The notes under the pieces: generated by a model
Told to the model about the DNA's origin: nothing
The model's input: only the letters and a program-made list of their open reading frames with translations
Database searches by the model: none
In this document: positions 13,200 to 19,682 of the stretch, piece after piece
Numbering within the stretch: the stretch's first letter is position 1
Layout: every line of letters begins with the position of its first letter
Translations under genes and position numbers: made by a program
Virus record (IMG/VR): IMGVR_UViG_3300017753_000074
Coordinates: 1 to 27,098 of that record
Source of the DNA: a virus
Strand: one strand, 5' to 3'
Length of the DNA: 27,098 bases

Positions 13200-14309
13200 A
13201 TGGCACAATCAACCGCTTATAACATGGACTCATCTCGCGGAGCGAGAGAAGATCTATCCGACCAACTCCGAAGAGTTGAACCACAAGAAACCCCATTATT
13301 TTCTCTACTACCATCTAGTAGTGCTCCTAATGCACTTTTTACAGAATGGAATGTCGATGACCTTGGGGCTCCAAATATAAATCCCGTACTTGACGGTACT
13401 GACCTTCAGTTTACCGGATCTGTATCTGTTGCTTCTACAGGGTCTCCCGGACTTGCCGGAAACGGTGACTTCGCGGACAAGTTCACAAACAAGGCTAGGA
13501 TGGGTAACCGCATTCAGCAACTTAGGAGTGGGTATACCGTTTCTCCTTTGTCTGAACAGATCGCAATTGGCGGTCTTGGAAATATCTACGCAGACGCAAA
13601 AGCCAAAGCCTCTTTAGAATTAAAAAGAAGTATTGAAGTGATGCTTGGATCTGACGAAGTTGGAGCAAGTGCAACTTCTACATTAGGTGACATTAGTGCC
13701 GGTCTTGGTGCTTTAACAAACCCTTCTAATGGGTCGGGTACTTATTGGCACTCTAGTGGGATTGGAGCAAGTGCTTCTGCTTACCGCCCTGTTGCGGGGT
13801 CTCGTTTAGATTTAACAACTGCTATTGGAGCGGGGGCTAACTTAATCGAAGGTTTTGGCACCGTTGGTTCTAATGTTAGCTTGAGAGCGATGTTACAAGC
13901 AGTTTATGAAGCTAGTGGGATGAAAGCCAACTTTAGGCTTTTTGCTTCACCTTCAGTTATAAACGCTATCTCGGATTTTACCCGTACTTCTGCCGGATCT
14001 ACTCGATTCAATCAGCAGATTTCCGGAGGTGGTTCCGTGTCATTATCAGTTAAAGAATATGAAAGCGATTATGGAACTTTGACCGTGATCCCTGATCTTT
14101 TTCTTGGACGATCCATCGCAAGCCCCGCTACCCCGGTAGCTAATCGTGCGTATCTCTTACCCTCGGATGACACAGTAAGTGTTAAAACACTTCAAGGTGT
14201 GACTGCGGTAGACCTCCCCGATATTGGTGGTGGTGGTAAAAGAGGTTATGTTACCTTTACCGGTACTCTTTGTGCTCTTAACGGAAAGCACTTGGGAAGT
14301 ATTGTTTAA
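13200..14309 (+). CDS. major capsid protein (SU10/DUF5309-like)
   Basis: 369 residues. It starts with a short N-terminal arm, then AREDLSDQLRRVEPQETPLFSLL, a typical SU10-like capsid opening (DUF5309). A Gly/Ser-rich beta region (residues 80-190) follows, with helices ASLELKRSIEVMLG and an A-domain like stretch (FRLFASPSVINAISDF, YGTLTVIPDLFL). The end has KTLQGVTAVDLPDIGGGGKRGYV. Family members adopt the HK97 fold and form icosahedral shells. It lies directly after the scaffold and before a terminator. The composition is CCGG-rich like the portal. Confidence 0.85.
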   Translation: MAQSTAYNMDSSRGAREDLSDQLRRVEPQETPLFSLLPSSSAPNALFTEWNVDDLGAPNINPVLDGTDLQFTGSVSVASTGSPGLAGNGDFADKFTNKARMGNRIQQLRSGYTVSPLSEQIAIGGLGNIYADAKAKASLELKRSIEVMLGSDEVGASATSTLGDISAGLGALTNPSNGSGTYWHSSGIGASASAYRPVAGSRLDLTTAIGAGANLIEGFGTVGSNVSLRAMLQAVYEASGMKANFRLFASPSVINAISDFTRTSAGSTRFNQQISGGGSVSLSVKEYESDYGTLTVIPDLFLGRSIASPATPVANRAYLLPSDDTVSVKTLQGVTAVDLPDIGGGGKRGYVTFTGTLCALNGKHLGSIV

Positions 14310-14332
14310 TCAAATTTCCGCTACACTTGGTT

Positions 14333-14362
14333 GGCCGGTCTCTTTTAGGGGCCGGCCTTCTT
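14333..14362 (+). terminator. rho-independent terminator after capsid gene
   Basis: GGCCGGTCTC pairs with GGGGCCGGCC (ten pairs including two G-U) around a TTTTA loop, followed by TTCTT. It lies 23 bases after the capsid stop. It probably attenuates transcription, making capsid the most abundant product of the upstream unit. Confidence 0.8.
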
Positions 14363-14399
14363 AGTCTAAAAGATTAAGTTAAATAGTTATAACATCCCT

Positions 14400-14696
14400 A
14401 TGAGTTTAAACATAATTGTTAAAGGCGGGAAGAGACGAGTAAGTTCCGGTGAAATGGCAAGAAATCTGTACGCAAAAAATAGTGAAGCAATGGCACGAGA
14501 AAAAGCGGGTTACATGGATCGCCAATTAAGGGCAAGAAAGCAGATGGAAAGAGAGACAGGTTCTGACAACATTCGGCCATCTGCTTGCATCGATGCTAAA
14601 ACTTATTTTCGCCACGAACAACAAAACCCCGGGTGTATGTCCGACTCTAGCTACCGTAAAGAATTTTTTAGGGATAACCCTGAAACTAAACTATGA
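14400..14696 (+). CDS. hypothetical basic protein (98 aa)
   Basis: First gene after the capsid terminator. It is rich in Arg, Lys, Glu and Met, with helical AREKAGYMDRQLRARKQMER in the middle and two cysteines (SACIDAK, GCMSDS) in the C-terminal half. No family is recognised. It ends in an ATGA overlap with the connector gene, so it is translated with it and may be an assembly factor or a minor head protein. No clear promoter or SD is visible before it. Confidence 0.6.
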   Translation: MSLNIIVKGGKRRVSSGEMARNLYAKNSEAMAREKAGYMDRQLRARKQMERETGSDNIRPSACIDAKTYFRHEQQNPGCMSDSSYRKEFFRDNPETKL

Positions 14697-15691
14697 AGAC
14701 GGTTTCCTTCTTTTCTATCCGAAACCGGTTTCAAAATGTTGCCGGTATATCTGCGTTAGATTCGTGGGAAAAAGGTTTTTTTGAAAACACTTTAAATCGC
14801 CGGTTAAAAGAAGCGTGGGAATTTTCTGAGTGGAGTCAATTAAAAGAAATTAAAGAAACAACTTTAAGTGATGCAATGGTAGTAGGGTCTTTAGTAAAGT
14901 GCTTATCTGCTCATGGTACAAAGACTCCACCTGTTACGGGTTTAGCTATTGGGGACATTGTAGAAATAACAGGTAAATATTCTGATGGTACTTTAAAATG
15001 GTCGTGGCCAAAAAATTCTGATGGTTTTATCGGGGAGGTTCGTACCGTAACTCAAGCGTGGGAAAATAGTACTGATGGAACTTTAAAAACCGCAGTTGTA
15101 GGTGAATCTTTAACGGTCGTCCTTATAAATGATGACAACGGAAAAAAGTATAGCCGTGCTGACGGTAGTTTTATATGGTCTAGTCATGGTCAGTACCGTG
15201 ATTATACTCAAGGAATAAACGCAAGTGATGGGGTGGGTGGTTTTGACTTAGCAAATCTTCTTGGTGCCGGTGGAAATGATAGTTGGGAATACTACGCTTT
15301 CCCTGACTTAGACATTTTAGGTATATTCAATAAGAACCCTTATACTAATAGAGATGCAAGTAGCATTGACTTTAAACTTTTAGATGGTCAAGTTTATCTA
15401 GACACAAACTATACTCAAGGGGGCACAATTTGGATGTTGACTAGGAAAAAATATGCCGAGGTTTACCCGGGTGGGGATGTGCCGGCAATCTTTGAAGGGT
15501 TTCTAGTTTCAGCTATTCTTGCGGATTTCTACCGTGCCGATGGCCAACAAAATAAAGCTATGTACGAAGACCAACAAGCTGAAAAATCTTTACTTGATCA
15601 AATAGATCGTAGCGAAAGGCAGAACCTACAAGATCAAATATCTATTATTACTTACAACTCTCCAAACACACAACGATATGTACAATTATGA
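14693..15691 (+). CDS. head-tail connector/adaptor protein (podovirus type)
   Basis: 332 residues. The N-terminus has SISALDSWEKGF-like text followed by NRRLKEAWEFSEWSQL, and the C-terminal domain has FEGFLVSAILADFYRADGQQ with a long charged helix. 'LN-RLKEAWE---W' is a repeated signature of small podophage connector proteins that bind the portal base. Between them lies an unusually long beta-rich section (about residues 70-250: VTGLAIGDIVEITGKYSDG, GQVYLDTNYTQGGTIWMLTR), perhaps an inserted domain. The position after capsid and before fibres supports a neck role. ATGA overlaps on both sides tie it to neighbours. Confidence 0.65.
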   Translation: MKTVSFFSIRNRFQNVAGISALDSWEKGFFENTLNRRLKEAWEFSEWSQLKEIKETTLSDAMVVGSLVKCLSAHGTKTPPVTGLAIGDIVEITGKYSDGTLKWSWPKNSDGFIGEVRTVTQAWENSTDGTLKTAVVGESLTVVLINDDNGKKYSRADGSFIWSSHGQYRDYTQGINASDGVGGFDLANLLGAGGNDSWEYYAFPDLDILGIFNKNPYTNRDASSIDFKLLDGQVYLDTNYTQGGTIWMLTRKKYAEVYPGGDVPAIFEGFLVSAILADFYRADGQQNKAMYEDQQAEKSLLDQIDRSERQNLQDQISIITYNSPNTQRYVQL

Positions 15692-15930
15692 ATGTTAATG
15701 TAAACAATTTAAGTGGCCTTGCCGGTGGTATTTGTATTGATTCAACGGACGGTGCAACCGCCGGCGATTTTAATGCGGTACAATTTTTAAGTGAGGGGAC
15801 TTTATCTAATGTCCAAGGTAATGTTAGTGGTCTAGTTGGTAAAACTTTTACCGCCGGTACCATTTTATATGGGCGGTACAAAAGCATAACCGTTGCAAGC
15901 GGTGATGTAGTTCTTTATAACCATGGCTAG
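15688..15930 (+). CDS. small conserved virion-associated protein (80 aa)
   Basis: ATGA overlap with the connector. Contains NNLSGLAGGICIDS, then FTAGTILYGRYKSITVASGDVV, a pattern ('PAGT-LYG-Y-S-TLASG-V-(A/L)Y') frequent in small proteins next to podophage tail and fibre genes. It is probably all beta. It may be a minor structural or decoration protein; this is a guess from family context. Confidence 0.65.
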   Translation: MNVNVNNLSGLAGGICIDSTDGATAGDFNAVQFLSEGTLSNVQGNVSGLVGKTFTAGTILYGRYKSITVASGDVVLYNHG

Positions 15931-16690
15931 TTTAGCCATATCTTTAAGCATATCTTCTCCTATAGTTGGAGTCGGGGGAAGCGGTGAAACTTTTACATCG
16001 CGGAGTCTTTCTGCCACTAATAGTAATGCGACAGGTACAAATAATACCTATACCTTAACTTTTCGACCAAGTGTTGCAATTGTCGCAGGTAGTAGCATTG
16101 CAATTATTGGACTTACAGGTTCATCAACAGGGGACAATAGCAATTTAGGAATCGCAGGTGCTAATTCAGCTTTATTTGGTTCAGCAGGGGCATGGACACA
16201 GTCGAGTGGAACTTTAGTTTTAACTGTTGCTAGTGGTCAAAGCATACCCACAGGATCGGACACAGTTATTACTTTTGTCATTGCGAATCCAAATTCTGTA
16301 ACAGGTGGGGTTTCAAGTGTTAGGCTAACTTCAAGCGGATTTTCTGCATCTAGTTTGGCGGGAACATTTTTAAATGCAGTCGCTACATTTAATGTCACCA
16401 CAATAAACACCGAAGTAAACATTTTAGCAAGCACACCTACTAATCCGAGTGGTGAAGTTAACATCGCAATTGGTACGGACACAGGTGATTTTTATATTTA
16501 TACTCCTGTGGGTTCTTGGCTTATTTACAACAATGATGTAACTGACCCTGTTATAATTTCAGCAACCAATACGGAAGCTACTATATTAGCTTCAACCCCT
16601 GCTTCTTACACACTTGAACAAGCAACCGACACGGATGATTTATATGTTTATGACGGGAATGTTTGGTACACTTACAACAACGATTCTTAA
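15923..16690 (+). CDS. beta-rich fibre/adhesin protein with two terminal TDT-YIYDG modules
   Basis: 255 residues, starting eight bases inside the previous gene. The N-terminal ~155 residues are Ser/Thr/Gly/Asn-rich and look like a beta-sandwich or Ig-like fold (TYTLTFRPSVAIVAG, TLVLTVASG). Residues 163-205 and 217-255 are two copies of a ~40-residue module: NILASTP ... GTDTGDFYIY ... SWLIYNND, and TILASTP ... ATDTDDLYVYDGNVWYTYNND. Related modules open the next two fibre proteins. Similar 'DT--LYIYDG--W' repeats occur in many phage fibres. No signal peptide, since virion proteins need none. Its composition is CCGG-poor. Confidence 0.65.
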   Translation: MASLAISLSISSPIVGVGGSGETFTSRSLSATNSNATGTNNTYTLTFRPSVAIVAGSSIAIIGLTGSSTGDNSNLGIAGANSALFGSAGAWTQSSGTLVLTVASGQSIPTGSDTVITFVIANPNSVTGGVSSVRLTSSGFSASSLAGTFLNAVATFNVTTINTEVNILASTPTNPSGEVNIAIGTDTGDFYIYTPVGSWLIYNNDVTDPVIISATNTEATILASTPASYTLEQATDTDDLYVYDGNVWYTYNNDS

Positions 16691-16693
16691 TAC

Positions 16694-17617
16694 ATGAGTA
16701 CGATTACACCAACCACATCTTCAACTAGACCAACTGCACAGGCAGGTAGAATTGCATTTGAAACAAACACTAAAAACATCATAGTCAACGATGGAACCAA
16801 TTGGTATGCCTATAACTACGATGACACAACTGCTTTTAGTAATAACCTGTCGCTTAGTTTTGATGGAGCGGATGATTTACAGACTACTTATAATGCTGCA
16901 ACTAGCACATTCAGTATGAGTGTTTGGATTAAGGCATCATCAGGTACAAGTATGTCATTTGGTGCTACTAGTGGTAATAATTCAGTAGGTAGTAAAGGTG
17001 TAAACATACTTACTTCCACCACGGCAGGGAATGGTTTTCTTATAGCATGGAAAGGTTATAATACAGGACACGCACCAGCAGGACTAGGTGGAGCAAATGC
17101 CGCTTTAGATATATTGGACGGTGAATGGCATCACTTAGCTTATACGATAAACGGAACATCCATTAAACTTTACAAAGATGGAGGAGATGCCGCTATTAAT
17201 TCAAGCAACCCATCGAATACACAGGGTTCTCCATTTGGGACTTTTACTGCGGGTACCGCTTTAAGTGCCGGTGGGTTTGATTCACTTCATCCTTACACAA
17301 TAGGGAGTTTAGTAAATGGATACTTTTTTACAGGTAAAATGGATGAATTAGCTTTTTTTGAGAGTGAACTTTCAGGGTCAGATGTTTCAGCAATTTATAA
17401 TTCGGGAGTACCTACCGATGTTGGATCACAAGGATTAAACCTTTCACCTAGTGCTTACTTTAGAATGGGTGATGGATCGAGCGATACAAATAGTTCAGGT
17501 GCTACACCTAGTAATCTTGACTCAGTAGGTACACTTACTTCATTGGTTGGGGGTTACACCGCCACTCAAAGCACTCCCTCTCGAAAACCAACCTATTCAA
17601 ACGATACCCCAAGCTAA
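16694..17617 (+). CDS. receptor-fibre protein with LamG (concanavalin-like) domain, copy 1
   Basis: 307 residues. The N-terminal module (residues 1-44: SSTRPTAQAGRIAFETNTKN, IIVNDGTNWYAYNYDD) matches those in the neighbouring fibres. Residues 50-240 are a LamG/concanavalin A-like jelly roll: LSLSFDGADD, MSVWIKAS, DGEWHHLAYTINGTSIKLY and GKMDELAFFESELSG. The W-HH-A and D-(L)-FFE elements are the family hallmarks. Such domains bind glycans, so this is a likely host-surface adhesin. There is no SD; the start follows TAATAC. It pairs with the LamG gene at 17887. Confidence 0.75.
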   Translation: MSTITPTTSSTRPTAQAGRIAFETNTKNIIVNDGTNWYAYNYDDTTAFSNNLSLSFDGADDLQTTYNAATSTFSMSVWIKASSGTSMSFGATSGNNSVGSKGVNILTSTTAGNGFLIAWKGYNTGHAPAGLGGANAALDILDGEWHHLAYTINGTSIKLYKDGGDAAINSSNPSNTQGSPFGTFTAGTALSAGGFDSLHPYTIGSLVNGYFFTGKMDELAFFESELSGSDVSAIYNSGVPTDVGSQGLNLSPSAYFRMGDGSSDTNSSGATPSNLDSVGTLTSLVGGYTATQSTPSRKPTYSNDTPS

Positions 17618-17626
17618 TTTAATACT

Positions 17627-17884
17627 ATGAAATATATTTTATACAGTACCGAAACGGCATGGAATGCGAGTAACAATGCGATAAATAATTTGTTTGGTTT
17701 GCCTGACAGTAATGGAAACGAAAGGTACGCTGAAATTTCCCAAGTTACTAACGAAGATAATGCTAACTATGGAAAGTATATTTTTCCTGTCACTACTGAG
17801 GGTAGCTTCATCACAGTCGATCAATTTAATGTAAATGAAATGGTTGAATTTGATTCTACTTGGTCACCTGAAGAACCCATTTAA
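17627..17884 (+). CDS. small fibre-associated protein (85 aa)
   Basis: The product starts KYILYSTETAWNASNNAIN and later has NYGKYIFPVTTEGSF, ending EFDSTWSPEEP. Short proteins with a 'KY(I/V)LYSTE' start and W-x-PE end accompany LamG-type fibres in some phages, though I cannot name the family. It may be a fibre chaperone or capping subunit. It lies between two LamG genes with 2-9 base gaps and no SD. Confidence 0.55.
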   Translation: MKYILYSTETAWNASNNAINNLFGLPDSNGNERYAEISQVTNEDNANYGKYIFPVTTEGSFITVDQFNVNEMVEFDSTWSPEEPI

Positions 17885-17886
17885 TT

Positions 17887-18675
17887 ATGCCAACTACAAT
17901 TCCATCCATAACTTCATCGAATCGTCCGGGTAGCCCCTCGGCAGGAGATGCTTATTTTGAAACAGATACTAATAACTACATTATTTACGATGGGTCAAAT
18001 TGGCGAGGGTATATTAGTGACGGAGAAACTTTAGGAGCAAATGGTTACTCGCTAGATTTAGACGGAACAGATGACAGAGTTGAATTAGGAAACATTTCAA
18101 CTCTAAATAATGCTACTGCTTTTTCAATTACATTTTGGGTTAAACTTTCCTCATCAGCACCTCTACCTTCGTATTTTTATCAGTCGGGTAGTGATACATT
18201 TTATAATACCATAGGTTTTTGGCAAAGTAGTAATTTAGACTTTATGGTGGGAACAGGTTCAAATTATGCACTCACTCGATATAATGGTAATATAAGAGAT
18301 GACCAATGGCATCACTTGGCCGGTGTATATAACGGATCGACTTTGGTTACTTATATTGACGGAGTTGCCCCAACCCAAACTAATGAAGGGGTAACAATAC
18401 CTTCATCAACTTTATCTACGGCAGGAAATAACCCACACATTGGAAGTAAGACTGACGATTCAGCATCGCTTCCGGGGAAAATGGATGACTTTTCTATTTT
18501 TAATGCCGCACTAACCGCAGACGAAGTTTTAAATATTCGCAATAGTAGACTATACCCCCAATCAAAACTAATTCATCAGTATCAATTTGAAAATAACTAC
18601 AACGACTCAAAAGGTAGTTTAAATGGTACTGCACAGGGCAATCCTACTTTTGATTCCTCCGATAAACCTTACTAA
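17887..18675 (+). CDS. receptor-fibre protein with LamG domain, copy 2
   Basis: 262 residues with the same architecture as the gene at 16694: an N-terminal module (TSSNRPGSPSAGDAYFETDT, IIYDGSNWRGYISDG) and then a LamG domain (about residues 55-225) with YSLDLDGTDD, FSITFWVKLS, RDDQWHHLAGVYNGSTLVTY and GKMDDFSIFNAALT. The C-terminal FENNYNDSKGSLNG is a common end of such fibres. The two LamG genes share short identical DNA runs (for example TGGCATCACTT at the WHHL site) but diverge elsewhere, indicating old duplication or independent recruitment. Likely a glycan-binding receptor protein. Confidence 0.75.
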   Translation: MPTTIPSITSSNRPGSPSAGDAYFETDTNNYIIYDGSNWRGYISDGETLGANGYSLDLDGTDDRVELGNISTLNNATAFSITFWVKLSSSAPLPSYFYQSGSDTFYNTIGFWQSSNLDFMVGTGSNYALTRYNGNIRDDQWHHLAGVYNGSTLVTYIDGVAPTQTNEGVTIPSSTLSTAGNNPHIGSKTDDSASLPGKMDDFSIFNAALTADEVLNIRNSRLYPQSKLIHQYQFENNYNDSKGSLNGTAQGNPTFDSSDKPY

Positions 18676-18677
18676 TT

Positions 18678-18908
18678 ATGAGCCGACAATATGTAATATT
18701 AAACACAGATGAAATCGACTCTGTTGAATTTGATCAGGTAATGGAAACAGAAGCATCAAAGGTAAGAAAGTCAGTTGATGGTTCTAAATTCTTCGTAAAG
18801 TTCGTAGGGGATGTTCCTAGCTTTCTTGAAGGTAAAACAATTTATTCCCACTCCGAAATATTAGCTATTCTAGCGACTGACGAATGGTCACCACCTGACC
18901 CTGTGTAA
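18678..18908 (+). CDS. small conserved fibre-associated protein (76 aa)
   Basis: Begins YVILNTDEIDSVEFDQVMET, with KVRKSVDGSKFFVKFVGD and ILAILATDEWSPP. The pattern 'SVDG(S/T)-(F)(V)KF-GD-P-FL-G--(Y/T)-(H)-EILAILAT-EW' is found in short phage proteins beside tail-fibre genes; no function is established to my knowledge. Together with the 85-aa gene after the first LamG protein it makes a repeated 'LamG fibre + ~80-aa protein' layout. Chaperone or accessory fibre function is a reasonable guess. Confidence 0.65.
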   Translation: MSRQYVILNTDEIDSVEFDQVMETEASKVRKSVDGSKFFVKFVGDVPSFLEGKTIYSHSEILAILATDEWSPPDPV

Positions 18909-18910
18909 TA

Positions 18911-19345
18911 ATGGTTTACCCTCTACTAGTACTAGGGTTAATATTCCTAAGCTCGTGCTCAATAAAACAGTTTTACCCAACTGCGGGAGCTATGTTAGGT
19001 GGGGGTGCCGGTGCTCTTACAGGTAACCCTGCAATCGCCGGACTGACGGCAGGGTCCGGGGCTCTACTTGGTGAGATGGCTAAAGGTAATGCTGAACTAG
19101 AGGAGGCCCAAGAAACTATTAGTGCGTTATCTCATGGTGATGTTGAGGCTTTAGTGGCTCAAGGTATGGGTCAACATCAAACTTTGTTTGAAACATTTGT
19201 CAGTCGAATCCAATACATCTTAATAATTGCCGGGCTTTGTTTAGTGGCTTACCTTGCAATACCTATTTTTGTAGCTAAGAAATGTTCTAAAACAGAAGCA
19301 AAAAAACATCTTACTCGACCTCCTTTTCCTCCTAGAGAACTATGA
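18911..19345 (+). CDS. lipoprotein with glycine-zipper and C-terminal membrane helix (possible lysis protein)
   Basis: 144 residues. N-terminal signal MVYPLLVLGLIF with lipobox LSSC (Cys16), then a Gly/Ala-rich zipper (GAMLGGGAGALTG and AGLTAGSGALLG), a helical segment and a second hydrophobic helix at about 100-122 (IQYILIIAGLCLVAYL), followed by a basic Pro-rich tail. The zipper and lipidation suggest envelope insertion. Phages use lipoproteins as spanins or immunity factors, but this one has an inner-membrane-type helix as well, which is atypical for Rz1. It overlaps the next tiny membrane gene by ATGA. Confidence 0.65.
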   Translation: MVYPLLVLGLIFLSSCSIKQFYPTAGAMLGGGAGALTGNPAIAGLTAGSGALLGEMAKGNAELEEAQETISALSHGDVEALVAQGMGQHQTLFETFVSRIQYILIIAGLCLVAYLAIPIFVAKKCSKTEAKKHLTRPPFPPREL

Positions 19346-19458
19346 AAAATTTTAAACTATTAAAAGATGCTTATGTTAACATGAGTCCTAACGCAAGAAT
19401 TGTAACGATGGCAATACTTTGTTTAGGTCTCGCTTGTTTGTTAGGTTTTATAATGTGA
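19342..19458 (+). CDS. 38-residue single-pass membrane protein
   Basis: ATG overlaps the lipoprotein stop (ATGA at 19342-19345); its TGA shares a base with the next ATG (TGATG at 19456-19460). The product has a short charged N-terminus (MKNFKLLKDAY) and one hydrophobic helix (IVTMAILCLGLACLLGFIM). The coupling on both sides makes it a gene rather than a gap. A small holin-like or accessory membrane peptide is possible. Confidence 0.6.
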   Translation: MKNFKLLKDAYVNMSPNARIVTMAILCLGLACLLGFIM

Positions 19459-19682
19459 TGGAAGATTACTCTTCATTACTTCAATGGATCAGCGGTGTGT
19501 TATTTGCCATAACCGGGTTTGTTATAAAAGGTTTGTATAGTCGGTTGGATTTAAGTGACCTTCGTTTAAATAGACTTGAGGTCAATATGGCTAAGAACAC
19601 TACGGAAAATGAGACTTTGTTTCATCGCTTAGATGGGATTGAAGCAAAGCTAGATCGATTACTTGAGAAGGATTGGAAATGA
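19458..19682 (+). CDS. membrane-anchored coiled-coil protein (74 aa), holin-like candidate
   Basis: I start at the ATG at 19458, coupled to the stop of the 38-residue gene, rather than the longer in-frame start at 19419, which would overlap it. Residues 8-28 form one membrane helix (LQWISGVLFAITGFVIKGLY). Residues 29-72 are a charged coiled coil (RLDLSDLRLNRLE, HRLDGIEAKLDRLLEK). Short 'TM + LE-KLDRILEK' proteins are common in phage genomes and sometimes called holin- or XhlA-like. No endolysin lies in the window, so the lysis assignment is tentative. Confidence 0.6.
   Translation: MEDYSSLLQWISGVLFAITGFVIKGLYSRLDLSDLRLNRLEVNMAKNTTENETLFHRLDGIEAKLDRLLEKDWK

Noticed and set aside
15923-18908. 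Diversity-generating retroelement target in the fibre genes
   Set aside because: No reverse transcriptase, no C-type lectin fold and no template/variable repeat pair with adenine-specific changes were seen; the repeats are protein modules with ordinary divergence.
19419-19457. Longer start for the 74-aa coiled-coil membrane protein
   Set aside because: It would overlap the 38-residue membrane gene; the TGATG junction at 19456-19460 supports the shorter start.
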